From: Candidatus Limiplasma pullicola
Lineage (GTDB): Bacteria; Bacillota; Clostridia; Christensenellales; Aristaeellaceae
Length of the DNA stretch: 64,000 nt
Assembly: GCA_018710985.1 (NCBI GenBank)
Contig: DVIV01000040.1
Span: 31,930 to 95,929 of the forward strand
Direction of reading: 5' to 3'
Position 1 is the first letter of the stretch; every line of letters starts with the position of its first letter. Both the position numbers and the translations under genes were made by a program. Shown one piece after another: positions 9,240 through 17,862 of the stretch. The notes below the pieces were generated by a model, which saw only the letters and a program-made list of their open reading frames with translations, searched no databases and was not told the DNA's origin.

Positions 9240-11786
9240 TTGAAGCAGAAAAAACGGACAGCGGCGGCGCTTCTGATACTAGCCTTTTTGATTCCGGTGT
9301 TCCTCTTTGCATGCGTGATGCTGCTGTGCCGCGTCACGCCCTTTGGCGACAAGACGCTCCTGATCTGGGACGCGGACGGGCAGTACTCCGCGTTTCTGGC
9401 CGCGGCGCAGCGGATAGTAACCGGTCAGGCCGATCCCCTGTATTCGCTTGAAAAGAGCGCCGGTTCCTCGCTGGCGGGTTTGACCGCGTATTACATGGCT
9501 TCACCGCTCAATGTGCTCACGGCGTTGTTTGCACCCGGGGATATCGTTTCGGCCTTCCAGGCGATTGTGCTTGTCAAGATTGGTCTTAGCGGGCTGACAT
9601 TCATGATCCTGCTGCGCAGGCGCAACGGAGCAGGATGGTCGGGACTTCTGTTTTCCACGGCCTATGCGCTTGCAGGCTATACCGCCAGCTATTTTTGGAA
9701 CATCATGTGGATGGATGCTCTGATTGCGCTGCCATTGATTGCACTGGGCATCCACGGCATCGTCGAGGGGCGGGGCGGCAGGCTTTTGTATGTACTGGCC
9801 TTGTGGTATGCGCTGTTTAGCAATTATTATACAGGCTTCATGCTGTGCCTGTTTTCGGTGCTGTGGTTCGTTTACCTCTATGCGGACGCACGCCTGCAGG
9901 GTCGCAGGCCACGTTTTGTGAGAACTGCGGGCACGTTTGCCGTCTCGTCTCTGCTGGCCGGCGGGCTGGCTGCCGTGATGCTGGTTCCGGCATTCCTGGC
10001 GCTGCGCAGGGGATACCAGGTCTTTTCGCTGGAGGAACCGCTCAACGAGCGCATGTTTCCCCTGATCGAGCTGCTGTCCAAGCTCTTTACCGGAGCGGCC
10101 AGCTTTGATCTGCTTCGTTCCGACCTGCCCAGCATCTATGTCGGCCTGCCCATGCTGGCGCTGTTTGGCAGCTATGCGCTGAATCCGGCGTTTTCCGCCC
10201 GCAGGCGGGCGCTGTCGGCGGGGCTGGTGGGGGTATTCCTCATCAGCTTCCAGATGAGCGGTCCCTATCTTCTGTGGCATGGGCTGGACCTGCCGCAGGC
10301 TATGCCCGCGCGTTTTTCATTTCTGTTCTGCTTCGTGCTGATTGATCTGGCCTATGAGTCGTTCCGGACCCTTTCGGCGCCCGGAGAGGGCCTCGCGCGG
10401 CGCATGGGTGCGATGGCGCTGGCTTTTTTTGCCGTCGTTTGCCTGATGTTTGATGGCGAGCTGCCGACCTATCTGGCCTATGAAACGGTCTGTTTGGATG
10501 TGCTGTGCTTCCTGACCGCGTGCGGGCTGATTGCGCTGCTGGTCACCCGGCGCAGGCGCGCGGCGCTGGTCTGCCTGTGCCTGATGCAGGCGGTCTGCCT
10601 GGTGCTCAACGGCTACTTTTCCATCCACCGGCTGGAGGAAGTCAACCAGCGCAGCGCACAGGAAGATACGGCCTACGTGCAAAAGAATGCCGCCCTCGTT
10701 GCCCGCATTCAGGAGCAGGATGACGGCCTCTACCGCATGGAGCGCAACCAGACGCGGTCGGAGAATGATCCCCTGTATTTTGGGTATCATGGAGTTAGCC
10801 ACTACAGCTCCGATTTTGACGCGGAATTTCTGCGCTTTCTGGGTCGGATGGGCTTTAACCACACCCATTACCGCATTGAGTATGGCAGTGGCAACACCCC
10901 GGTGCTGGAGGGGCTGATGGGCATCAAATACATTCTGCGCACGGACGGCGCCTCGCTGGCAGACCCACCCGACAGCTATACGCAGCTGTGGCGGGAGGGC
11001 GACACGACAGCCTGGCTGAATCCCTACGCCCTGCCACTGGCCGTACTGGCTCCGCCGGACGAAGTGGAGAGCATGGGGGTGGGCGAGGACCCCTTCCATA
11101 ACCAGAACCTGCTGGTTCAGGACCTTTCCGGCACCGATGTGCAGGTCTTTACGCCGGTGGAGGATGTGAGCTGCCATTGTGAAAACGGCACGATGTACGT
11201 TTCCTTTACGCAGCGCGCGAACCAGCGGTATTACCTCAGGGCCAGCGGAAGCTGGTTTTCGCTCAACGGCGGTCCGATGGAAAGCGAGGACCGCTTCATC
11301 GGCTGCGTGGCGCTGCCGGTTGTGGCGGAAGATACGCAGACTACGCTGTCAGCCTATCTGGGCGAGGGGGCAGAAGGAACCTGCTATCTGGTCACTTTTG
11401 ACGAGGAGGCGTTCCAAAGCGCCTGGGAAAAGGTGATGGCCCGCGGCTGTCAGACGCAAAGCGAGCGGGATTCGGTAATTGAGGTAACGGTGCCTGAGCG
11501 TGCGGAGGCCTCGCAGCTGATGCTGACCATTCCCTATGACGCGGGATGGCAGGTGGAGGTGGACGGCGTGGCGGCAGAAACGACGTCCCGTTACGGACAC
11601 TTCCTGGCGGTTGATCTGGAACCGGGCGCGCATACGGTAACGCTTCGATTCCTGCCGCGGGGGCTTATGGCAGGGGCCGTGATCAGCGGCCTGTCGCTGC
11701 TGGCGGTGGCGGCCTGGCAGATTGCCGCTTTCAGGCGGCGCAGACACAGGCCCGTAAAAGACGCGCGCTGCGGTGAGAAGAGGTAA
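9240..11786 (+). CDS. YfhO-family multi-pass membrane protein (GT-C-like)
   Basis: An 848-residue protein. About a dozen membrane helices fill the first 480 residues and a largely soluble part of about 330 residues precedes a final helix (GAVISGLSLLAVAAWQIAAF). The loop after helix 1 contains LIWDADGQYSAFL, with acidic residues like those used by GT-C glycosyltransferases. In Gram-positives YfhO proteins decorate lipoteichoic acid or other surface polymers using lipid-linked sugars. The TTG start behind GGGGGAGG was chosen; no ATG fits. The stop overlaps the region of the lgt start. Confidence 0.85.
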   Translation: MKQKKRTAAALLILAFLIPVFLFACVMLLCRVTPFGDKTLLIWDADGQYSAFLAAAQRIVTGQADPLYSLEKSAGSSLAGLTAYYMASPLNVLTALFAPGDIVSAFQAIVLVKIGLSGLTFMILLRRRNGAGWSGLLFSTAYALAGYTASYFWNIMWMDALIALPLIALGIHGIVEGRGGRLLYVLALWYALFSNYYTGFMLCLFSVLWFVYLYADARLQGRRPRFVRTAGTFAVSSLLAGGLAAVMLVPAFLALRRGYQVFSLEEPLNERMFPLIELLSKLFTGAASFDLLRSDLPSIYVGLPMLALFGSYALNPAFSARRRALSAGLVGVFLISFQMSGPYLLWHGLDLPQAMPARFSFLFCFVLIDLAYESFRTLSAPGEGLARRMGAMALAFFAVVCLMFDGELPTYLAYETVCLDVLCFLTACGLIALLVTRRRRAALVCLCLMQAVCLVLNGYFSIHRLEEVNQRSAQEDTAYVQKNAALVARIQEQDDGLYRMERNQTRSENDPLYFGYHGVSHYSSDFDAEFLRFLGRMGFNHTHYRIEYGSGNTPVLEGLMGIKYILRTDGASLADPPDSYTQLWREGDTTAWLNPYALPLAVLAPPDEVESMGVGEDPFHNQNLLVQDLSGTDVQVFTPVEDVSCHCENGTMYVSFTQRANQRYYLRASGSWFSLNGGPMESEDRFIGCVALPVVAEDTQTTLSAYLGEGAEGTCYLVTFDEEAFQSAWEKVMARGCQTQSERDSVIEVTVPERAEASQLMLTIPYDAGWQVEVDGVAAETTSRYGHFLAVDLEPGAHTVTLRFLPRGLMAGAVISGLSLLAVAAWQIAAFRRRRHRPVKDARCGEKR

Positions 11787-11791
11787 TGCGC

Positions 11792-12889
11792 ATGGCGATT
11801 CCCTACAGCAGGACCCTTTTCGGTCCTCTGCAATGGTACAGCGTTTTGATTGTGACGGGGATTCTGCTGGCCATCTGGCTGGCGGGACGCGAGGAACGCA
11901 GGCTCGGCCTGCCGCGCGATACGGTGATTGACCTGGCGCTGATCGTGGTGCCCTGCGGCATCATCGGCGCAAGGCTCTATTATGTCGCCATGACGTGGGA
12001 GCTGTTCCGCAGCAACCCCATTTCGATTCTCTATATCTGGGAGGGCGGCATCGCCATCTATGGCGGGGTTATCGGCGGAGCGCTGGGGGCGTGGGTCTAT
12101 GCCCGCAGGAAAAAACTCCCCTTTCTCAGGCTTCTGGATATGATCGCGCCGGGGCTTTTGCTGGCGCAGGCCATCGGCCGCTGGGGCAACTATTTCAACA
12201 TGGAGGCCTACGGGCCCGAAATCGCCAATCCGGCCTTTCAGTTCTTTCCCATTGGCGTGCTGATTCCGTCGGGAGGCGGCTATGTGTGGCACATGGCCAC
12301 CTTCTTCTATGAATCGCTGTGGAACGCGGCGGGCTTTGCGGCGCTGTGGGCCATGCGCCGCCGGGTCCGGGAACCGGGGGGCGTCATGTGTTGGTACCTG
12401 CTTATCTATGGCAGCGGCCGCTTTATCATTGAGCGCCTGCGGGAGGACAGCCTTTACCTGGGCGGCCTGCGCGTATCGCAGTACCTGAGCCTGCTCCTGT
12501 GTCTGGCGGCGGCGGGGGTCATCCTCGTGCGCGCGATGCGGGGAAATCGGCCCGCGCAGGGGATGTCGCTGGTCTGTGGAGGCCTGTGTATTGCGCGCTG
12601 GGCCGCGCTGGAAACGCCCTGGCTGTATGCGCTGCTCCTGGCAGCGGCGCTGGGGCTGGGCATCTTGGCCTGCAGGAGCGCGGGACTTTCGCCTGCGCGG
12701 CTGCTGGTTCCCTTTGCGCTGGATGCGGCCGGGCTGCTGGCGGCGCTGTGGATGGCGGGCGTCGGCCTGCACCTGCATACGCTCCTTTGCAGCCTGACGC
12801 TGCCCGTGTACGTTGCGGCCCTGTGCCGCTGGAAAAAAGAAGCAGACATACAAGGAGAGGAGACGGCCCCATGCCGGTCGGAACCGTAA
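11792..12889 (+). CDS. lgt: Prolipoprotein diacylglyceryl transferase with C-terminal membrane extension
   Basis: A 365-residue enzyme that moves diacylglycerol from phosphatidylglycerol to the lipobox cysteine of lipoproteins. It has the family motifs WEGGIAIYGGVIGG, AIGRWGNYFNMEAYG and SGRFIIERLRED, with the key Arg and Asn residues present. The normal enzyme ends near residue 255. Here about 110 residues follow, with three or four more hydrophobic helices and no recognised domain. The second ATG, behind GAAGAGG at good spacing, was preferred over one 6 bp earlier. The gene ends inside the start of the next gene, so the two are probably translationally coupled. Confidence 0.95.
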   Translation: MAIPYSRTLFGPLQWYSVLIVTGILLAIWLAGREERRLGLPRDTVIDLALIVVPCGIIGARLYYVAMTWELFRSNPISILYIWEGGIAIYGGVIGGALGAWVYARRKKLPFLRLLDMIAPGLLLAQAIGRWGNYFNMEAYGPEIANPAFQFFPIGVLIPSGGGYVWHMATFFYESLWNAAGFAALWAMRRRVREPGGVMCWYLLIYGSGRFIIERLREDSLYLGGLRVSQYLSLLLCLAAAGVILVRAMRGNRPAQGMSLVCGGLCIARWAALETPWLYALLLAAALGLGILACRSAGLSPARLLVPFALDAAGLLAALWMAGVGLHLHTLLCSLTLPVYVAALCRWKKEADIQGEETAPCRSEP

Positions 12890-14031
12890 AAAATCTGGTG
12901 TACGGGCTTGCACTGCCCGTGCTGGGACAGCGCCCCGCCTGGCGTGCGCGGCGAGATGGGGAGGAAGCCCTCGCGCGGGCATTGTGGCGCAAACGGTGCG
13001 TGGGCGCATGCGTGCAGCGCTTTGAGAAGGGAAGCCTGAGCGAATGCGTCTGCGTTGGGTATGCGGCACTGGAGCCGCAAAAGCGACCCGTAGCGCCGGA
13101 TACGGTGTTTCGCACGGCGTCGGTGGCCAAGATGGTCACGGCGCTGCTGGTGTTTCGCCTGCAAACGCTGGGCCGCCTCAGCGTGACGGAGGATATCAGC
13201 GATCTGCTGGGCCGCCGCGTATGCAACCCGCATTGCCCGGAGGCCCCCATCACCCTGGGCATGCTGCTGAGCCACACCTCCGGCATCGTGGACTCGCCGG
13301 CGTATTTCGATGCCTTCGGCCGCGGCACGCCGCTGAGCGAGCTCCTGGCCGATCCGCGGAGCTATCTGCCGGCTGTGCCGGGAACGACGTTTCGCTACAG
13401 CAACCTGGCGGCGGGCATGGTGGCCAGCCTTCTGGAAAAGCGCTTTGATCTGAGTTTTGAGCAGCTGATGCAGCGGGAACTGCTGGAGCCGCTGGGCGTT
13501 TCGGGTACGTTCGACCCCTCCGGGCTGGACGCTGCGGATGTGGCGGACAGCTACCGTGTGCTGCCGCCCGCGCGGGCCTTCAGCGCGGCGCAGCGCATCG
13601 CTTCGGCCGAACCGATGAAGGAGCCGGACCCGGAGCGGCGCTACCTGCCCGCAGCGGGCAACCTGTTCATCACCGCGCCGGAACTGGCACGGCTTGTGCT
13701 GGTGGCCTGGGGCGGCGGCAACGGCTTTCTGGATGCGCGGAGCCTGGAGGAGATGCGCCGTCCCGTGGCGGGCTGGCCGGAAAAGGCCGTGAACATGCGC
13801 CATGGGATGGGGCTGCTGACGCTGGACGATCCTGCGGTTTGCAGCCACAGGCTGTGGGGGCATCAGGGCTTTGCCTATGGCGCGGTGAACGGCGTGTTTT
13901 TCGACGAGGCGGGCAGCGGCTTCGTGCTGCTGGACAGCGGATGCAGCGAGCAGCGCGTGGGGCATCTGGCGCAGGTCAACCGTGAGCTGATCCGCCTTTG
14001 CCTGGACGGCGGAAAGGATGGACGGCCATGA
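12871..14031 (+). CDS. Serine hydrolase of the beta-lactamase class C/penicillin-binding-protein-like family
   Basis: A 386-residue protein with the three active-site elements of the family: SVAK (Ser84, Lys87), YSN (Tyr176) and a C-terminal HQG triad in WGHQGFAYG. It has no clear signal peptide, so a cytoplasmic or membrane-side esterase or peptidase role is as likely as cell-wall work. The substrate cannot be told from sequence. AAGGAGAGGAG lies ahead of the ATG. It overlaps lgt by 19 bp, and its stop overlaps the start of recX. Confidence 0.85.
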   Translation: MPVGTVKNLVYGLALPVLGQRPAWRARRDGEEALARALWRKRCVGACVQRFEKGSLSECVCVGYAALEPQKRPVAPDTVFRTASVAKMVTALLVFRLQTLGRLSVTEDISDLLGRRVCNPHCPEAPITLGMLLSHTSGIVDSPAYFDAFGRGTPLSELLADPRSYLPAVPGTTFRYSNLAAGMVASLLEKRFDLSFEQLMQRELLEPLGVSGTFDPSGLDAADVADSYRVLPPARAFSAAQRIASAEPMKEPDPERRYLPAAGNLFITAPELARLVLVAWGGGNGFLDARSLEEMRRPVAGWPEKAVNMRHGMGLLTLDDPAVCSHRLWGHQGFAYGAVNGVFFDEAGSGFVLLDSGCSEQRVGHLAQVNRELIRLCLDGGKDGRP

Positions 14032-14663
14032 TGGATGTCGTTGCCGCGGTGGAAGAAAGCAGGCGGGGGGCGCTCGTTCGCTTTGAAAGCGGTGAAAAGC
14101 TGTGGTTCGGCCGTGCGGCCTGGCTGGAGCACGCTTCGCTTCAGCCGGGCGATACGGAGGATCTCGAGGCCCTGAAGCAATGGCTGCTGCCGCGTCAGTA
14201 TCCGCAGGCGCTGGGGGGCGCGGTGCGCCTGCTGGCCGCGCGGGCCCGTTCCACGGGCGAGATCCGTCAGAAGCTGACGGCCTATGGCTACATGGACGAT
14301 ACCGTGGACATGGTGCTTTATAAGCTGGAAAAGGAAGGCCTGGTGGACGACGAGGCCTTCGCCCGCGAGTGGGCTGCCGCGCGCATGCGGCATCAGATGG
14401 GGCGTTCGCGCATCCTGCGTGAGCTGATGCAGAAGGGCGTGAGCCGCGACACAGCGGAGCGCGCCGTGGCGGAGCTGGACGAGGAGGAAGGCGACGCCGC
14501 CGCGGTGGCGCTGGCGCAAAAGCTGCTGCGGCGCTATGCGGACGAAGCGGACGCAAAAAAGGCCATGGCAAAGCTGATGGCCGCCATGGCCCGCAGGGGA
14601 TATGATTTTGAGCATGCACGCCGCGCCGTGGAAGAGGCGCTGAAAGCGGCACGGGAGGAATAG
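14028..14663 (+). CDS. recX: Regulatory protein RecX
   Basis: A 211-residue protein of three-helix repeats with the RecX pattern: RSTGEIRQKLTAYGY, then LVDDEAFAREWAAARMRHQMG and SRILRELMQKGVSRD. RecX binds RecA filaments and limits their activity. The start is an ATG pair overlapping the previous stop, behind GGAAAGGATGG. recA is not in this window. Confidence 0.92.
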   Translation: MMDVVAAVEESRRGALVRFESGEKLWFGRAAWLEHASLQPGDTEDLEALKQWLLPRQYPQALGGAVRLLAARARSTGEIRQKLTAYGYMDDTVDMVLYKLEKEGLVDDEAFAREWAAARMRHQMGRSRILRELMQKGVSRDTAERAVAELDEEEGDAAAVALAQKLLRRYADEADAKKAMAKLMAAMARRGYDFEHARRAVEEALKAAREE

Positions 14664-14667
14664 GGCC

Positions 14668-15900
14668 TTACCGGTGCGCATAAATGCGCATTTCCAGGAC
14701 ATTGCTTTCGGGGTCCCGCAGCTCGCTTTCCAGGTATTCGAAATACGCGCCTGGCGTGACAAAGCCGTTGGGCGGCAGCAGGTTGAGCCCTGTGCCGGCG
14801 GCGATAATCTGCGCCATGGCGCAGCAGTTGGTGCGCATCACGTTGTAAAGGCGGAAAACGCCGCGCCGCACCTTGTAAAACCGTGCGTCAAAGCCGTATT
14901 CCGGACGGCCCTGCGGCGTCCAGGGCTCGCAGTCGTTTTTCAGACGGGTCCGCATGCCGCCCTCCAGCGCGTCGGCGGCTTCCTTGCTCAGGCCAAGCGT
15001 AAAGCCGATCAGCAGCTTGCGCTCGATGGCCTGGCAGTAGGGAATGTAGCCCTCCGTGGGACAGACCAGAATCACGCCGTCCGACAGCGCGCCGAACAGG
15101 CGGTTGCTGCTCTCGTCGTAACAGCCGTAGGAGTAGGTAACGCCCCGCAGGCTGACCACCACGTGCCCGAAGCCGAAGGCCACGTTTTTGCCCAGATGGA
15201 AGACCACTTCCAGCGTTTCGGGCCAGCTTTCGTGCGCGGGCACGGGCTTGGGCACCACGATGTCCTGCGTGAGCGTCGCATACTGTGCGCTGAGCCGCCG
15301 GAGCACCACGGAAGGAAGGAGCGCCGTCAGCAGCACGGGCGGATGAACACGCAGCCGGCTGAGCAAGCGGCTGCTTTCCACGTTGCGGTTGATGAGCACG
15401 CCCAGCAGGTCCATCAGCTGCCACAGGGCATAGACCAGCAGATAGACGCCCGCAAGCCACTGCAGCGCGCGTCCCGCGGAATAGCCCCACAGCAGGCTGA
15501 CGCCTACGGCCAGCGAAACGGCGGCCAGCAGGGCGAATTTCACCTTGCCCCGCTCATGCATCATGGTCAGCTGCACCACATAGCCCACCTGCGCCGCACA
15601 CACCAGCAGCGACCACAGGCCTATCGCCAGGGTCACGCTCTTCATCAGCACGCCGGGGAAGAACGCCGCAAGCAGCCCCGCGCCCAGCGATACCACGCCG
15701 GAAAGCAGCGCGTGCGGATGCGCCTCACGCCGCTGAAACAGCGAGACGGACAGCGCTGCCGCGCCGTTGACCAGAAGCGCGGCGGTGAGCAGCGCATGCA
15801 GCCAGCGCTGCGTAAAACCCGGCGCAAGCAGGATCATCAGACCCAGAGCCGCCATCACCGCGAAGCGCGCCAGCAGGCTCAGCGGCGTCAGGGCCCGCAT
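14668..15900 (-). CDS. HdeD-like membrane domain fused to a putative cysteine-peptidase-like domain
   Basis: About 410 residues. The first 180 form paired membrane helices like HdeD/DUF308. The rest looks soluble and has a His in AFGFGHVVVSLRGVTYSYG and a Cys pair in MRTNCCAMAQII, the spacing and style of permuted papain-like domains such as the DUF4105/Lnb group; this is motif-level inference. It ends 4 bp from the recX stop on the other strand. The start is uncertain: the ATG at 15900 avoids overlap with mntR, and ATGs at 15933 and 15960 are also in frame and would overlap it. It is probably co-transcribed with mntR. Confidence 0.55.
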   Translation of the reverse strand: MRALTPLSLLARFAVMAALGLMILLAPGFTQRWLHALLTAALLVNGAAALSVSLFQRREAHPHALLSGVVSLGAGLLAAFFPGVLMKSVTLAIGLWSLLVCAAQVGYVVQLTMMHERGKVKFALLAAVSLAVGVSLLWGYSAGRALQWLAGVYLLVYALWQLMDLLGVLINRNVESSRLLSRLRVHPPVLLTALLPSVVLRRLSAQYATLTQDIVVPKPVPAHESWPETLEVVFHLGKNVAFGFGHVVVSLRGVTYSYGCYDESSNRLFGALSDGVILVCPTEGYIPYCQAIERKLLIGFTLGLSKEAADALEGGMRTRLKNDCEPWTPQGRPEYGFDARFYKVRRGVFRLYNVMRTNCCAMAQIIAAGTGLNLLPPNGFVTPGAYFEYLESELRDPESNVLEMRIYAHR

Positions 15901-15916
15901 GGGACGGGCTGGCCCC

Positions 15917-16282
15917 TTAACCGCGCTGCGCATGGCGGCGGATGGCGTCGAAAGTTTCATCGCTCAAATCGTGCTCGATCTTGCACGCGTCGGCTCGGGC
16001 CACGGATTCGCTCACGCCCAGCCGGATGAGAAAGCTGGTGAGCAGATTGTGCCTTTCCCAGATGCGGCGCGCGATGGCTTCGCCCTGCTCGGTCAGGGTG
16101 ATGCGGTTGTCGTCCCCCATCAGGATATAGCCGTTTTCACGCAGGCGCTTCATGGCAAAGCTCACCGACGGCTTGGTCACGCCCAGGTGAGCGGCGATGT
16201 CCACCGAGCGCGCAGAGCCATGCTCCTCGCAAAACATCAATATGGTTTCAAGATAATCCTCAGCGGATTCATGAATATTCAT
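15917..16282 (-). CDS. mntR: DtxR/MntR-family metal-dependent repressor
   Basis: A 121-residue protein. The winged helix-turn-helix (SVDIAAHLGVTKPSVSFAMKRL) is followed by the dimerisation and metal-binding half with ERHNLLTSFLIRLGV and KIEHDLSDETFDAI, which contain the Glu/His ligands of MntR. It lacks the SH3 domain of DtxR, as MntR does. It senses manganese or iron in the cytoplasm. It is divergent from mntP, the manganese exporter, and probably controls it. A strong AAAGGAGG precedes the ATG. Confidence 0.9.
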   Translation of the reverse strand: MNIHESAEDYLETILMFCEEHGSARSVDIAAHLGVTKPSVSFAMKRLRENGYILMGDDNRITLTEQGEAIARRIWERHNLLTSFLIRLGVSESVARADACKIEHDLSDETFDAIRRHAQRG

Positions 16283-16303
16283 ACGGGAAACCTCCTTTGC
16301 GTT

Positions 16304-16370
16304 ATCCTATCATATCCGGAGGGAAAACACAATGCGTCATGTTGACAACCACCCCGCGATACGATAGAAT
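16304..16370. promoter_or_regulatory. Divergent mntR/mntP promoters
   Basis: For mntP (plus strand), TTGACA (16342-16347) and TAGAAT (16365-16370) are 17 bp apart. For mntR (minus strand), TTGTGT (16327-16332) and TAGGAT (16304-16309) are 17 bp apart. The two -35 boxes are only 9 bp apart, so one bound regulator could affect both. The mntP leader holds a palindrome, CTTCCGG-A-CCGGAAG (16388-16402). It is too short for a yybP-ykoY manganese riboswitch. Confidence 0.75.
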
Positions 16371-16424
16371 AAGGACCCTTACATACCCTTCCGGACCGGA
16401 AGGAAATCAGGGAGTTGCTTGTAT

Positions 16425-16988
16425 ATGGAACTGGTCCTCATCGGCGTGGGATTGTCGATGGATGCTTTTGCGGTGGCACTTTGCAAAGGATTGGGCATGC
16501 GCCGCATCAACTATGCCCACGCGGCGGTCATCGCGCTGTTTTTCGGCGTATTTCAGGCCGTGATGCCCCTGATCGGCTGGGTGCTGGGCACGCAGTTCGC
16601 GCGCTACATCACATCGGTCGATCACTGGATCGCCTTTGCTTTGCTTGGTTACATCGGCGGCAAAATGATCTGGGACGCGCTGCATGAGGCGCCGGAAACC
16701 GCCCCGTGCGCGTCGGAGGCCAAACTGGACCTCAGGGAGCTGTTCATGCTGGCGGTCGCCACCAGCATCGACGCGCTGGCCGTGGGCATTACCTTTGCGT
16801 TTTTGAAGGTGAGCATTGTTCCTGCGGTGCTGACCATCGGCGTGATCACCTTCGCCCTCTCCTTCGCAGGGGTGGTGGTGGGAAACCGTTTCGGCACGCG
16901 CTTTCAGAAAAAGGCGGAAATTGCGGGCGGCACGGTGCTGGTGCTCATCGGATTGAAAATCCTGCTGGAGCACATCGGCCTGCTCTGA
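16425..16988 (+). CDS. mntP: Manganese efflux pump MntP
   Basis: A 187-residue protein with six membrane helices in two repeats. Each repeat carries the family Asp motif: GVGLSMDAFAVALCKG near residue 12 and AVATSIDALAVGITFAF near residue 113. It exports Mn2+. The ATG with GGAG at 10 bp was preferred over an in-frame TTG 6 bp upstream. Its promoter lies back to back with that of mntR, the expected regulator, which supports manganese rather than another substrate. Confidence 0.93.
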   Translation: MELVLIGVGLSMDAFAVALCKGLGMRRINYAHAAVIALFFGVFQAVMPLIGWVLGTQFARYITSVDHWIAFALLGYIGGKMIWDALHEAPETAPCASEAKLDLRELFMLAVATSIDALAVGITFAFLKVSIVPAVLTIGVITFALSFAGVVVGNRFGTRFQKKAEIAGGTVLVLIGLKILLEHIGLL

Positions 16989-16993
16989 GACCG

Positions 16994-17206
16994 TCAGAGC
17001 GCATCGTCCTCATCGCTGACGGGGCTGTCAAACTGGGGGCTGAACCAGTCCGTATTCTTCAGCGCGTCCAGGGACTCGCGGGAGATGACGGTGCCGGTGC
17101 CCAGGCAGGCGTTGCAGCGGTAGCCGCACGAGGGGCATACGCAGGCCATGCCGTCGGTTTCGGACTGAATCATGTATGCCTCACAATGCGGGCATCCGCA
17201 GCGCAT
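16994..17206 (-). CDS. Small zinc-ribbon-like protein
   Basis: A 70-residue protein with eight cysteines in the first half (Cys3, 5, 8, 22, 24, 27, 31, 34), arranged as CxC and CxxC pairs that could hold one or two zinc ions. The second half is acidic and has no motif. A perfect AAAGGAGG sits ahead of the ATG, which makes it a real gene despite its size. It ends 5 bp from the mntP stop on the opposite strand. Function unknown; possible metal-binding or nucleic-acid adaptor. Confidence 0.75.
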   Translation of the reverse strand: MRCGCPHCEAYMIQSETDGMACVCPSCGYRCNACLGTGTVISRESLDALKNTDWFSPQFDSPVSDEDDAL

Positions 17207-17306
17207 GGCGCGTCGCCTCCTTTAATATTCCACAAGAGAGTGCAGCCATTGTAGCACAAAACGGCACGAAACGCAAAGCATGCGTTTTTTGGGAGGGGAG
17301 AAGCCT

Positions 17307-17699
17307 GTGAAGAGGAGCAAGGGCGCGAGGCTGGGCTGCCTGCTGGCGGCCTGTCTGATGCTGGTGTGCGCCTGTGCGGCCAATCCGCCGCACGAGGAGC
17401 TGTACCAGAAGCTGCTGAACTACTTTGAGAGCCTGGGCTACTCGTGCGAGCTTACACCCCTTGCGGACGGTAGGGACGTGCCCATCGCGGGCCCCGACGC
17501 ATGGGACAGCCTGCTGCTGGATGGCCGGGAGGAAGTGCTGGTCTACTTTGACGAGAGCAACCGCGCCGATTACCTCAGCAGCCGTGTGGATGCGGAGCGG
17601 TACGGCCTGGCAACCCGTTTCGGGCTGCGCTTCGTGCTGGTGTACGGCGGCACGGACGAGGGCGTGCGGGAGGCGCTGGAAGATATTCCAAACGAATGA
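17307..17699 (+). CDS. Putative lipoprotein of unknown function
   Basis: A 130-residue protein. A lysine/arginine-rich start, a hydrophobic stretch (LGCLLAACLMLV) and a cysteine at LVCAC form a type II signal peptide, so the mature protein is probably lipid-anchored outside the membrane. The rest is about 105 residues with no recognised domain. The GTG start behind GGAGGGG was chosen over an ATG 27 bp upstream that lacks a ribosome site. It is monocistronic and followed at once by a terminator. Confidence 0.7.
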   Translation: MKRSKGARLGCLLAACLMLVCACAANPPHEELYQKLLNYFESLGYSCELTPLADGRDVPIAGPDAWDSLLLDGREEVLVYFDESNRADYLSSRVDAERYGLATRFGLRFVLVYGGTDEGVREALEDIPNE

Positions 17700-17700
17700 C

Positions 17701-17728
17701 GGGGGCGGCAGTTCGCCGCCCCCTTTTT
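17701..17728 (+). terminator. Terminator of the lipoprotein gene
   Basis: A 9-bp all-GC stem (GGGGGCGGC and complement, 5-nt loop) followed by TTTTT, directly after the stop codon. Confidence 0.92.
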
Positions 17729-17812
17729 GTGTCAAACGGCCTTCGCGAGACATCTGTTGCCATGAGCCAGCATAGCCGGCCGTTTCCACGCAGCACTCCC
17801 GCAATGCAAGAC

Positions 17813-17844
17813 AAAAAATCCGTCCTTCGGAGTCCGAAGGGCGG
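17813..17844 (-). terminator. Terminator of degV
   Basis: On the minus strand an 11-bp stem, CCGCCCTTCGG-ACT-CCGAAGGACGG with one G-T pair, is followed by ATTTTTT, 18 bp past the stop. Confidence 0.9.
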
Positions 17845-17862
17845 AAGGGAAGGGCGGCCTTT

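Noticed and set aside
12454-14652. A 732-codon minus-strand frame across lgt, hydrolase and recX
   Set aside because: It crosses three well-supported plus-strand genes and has a Pro/Ala/Arg-biased product typical of antisense frames in GC-rich DNA.
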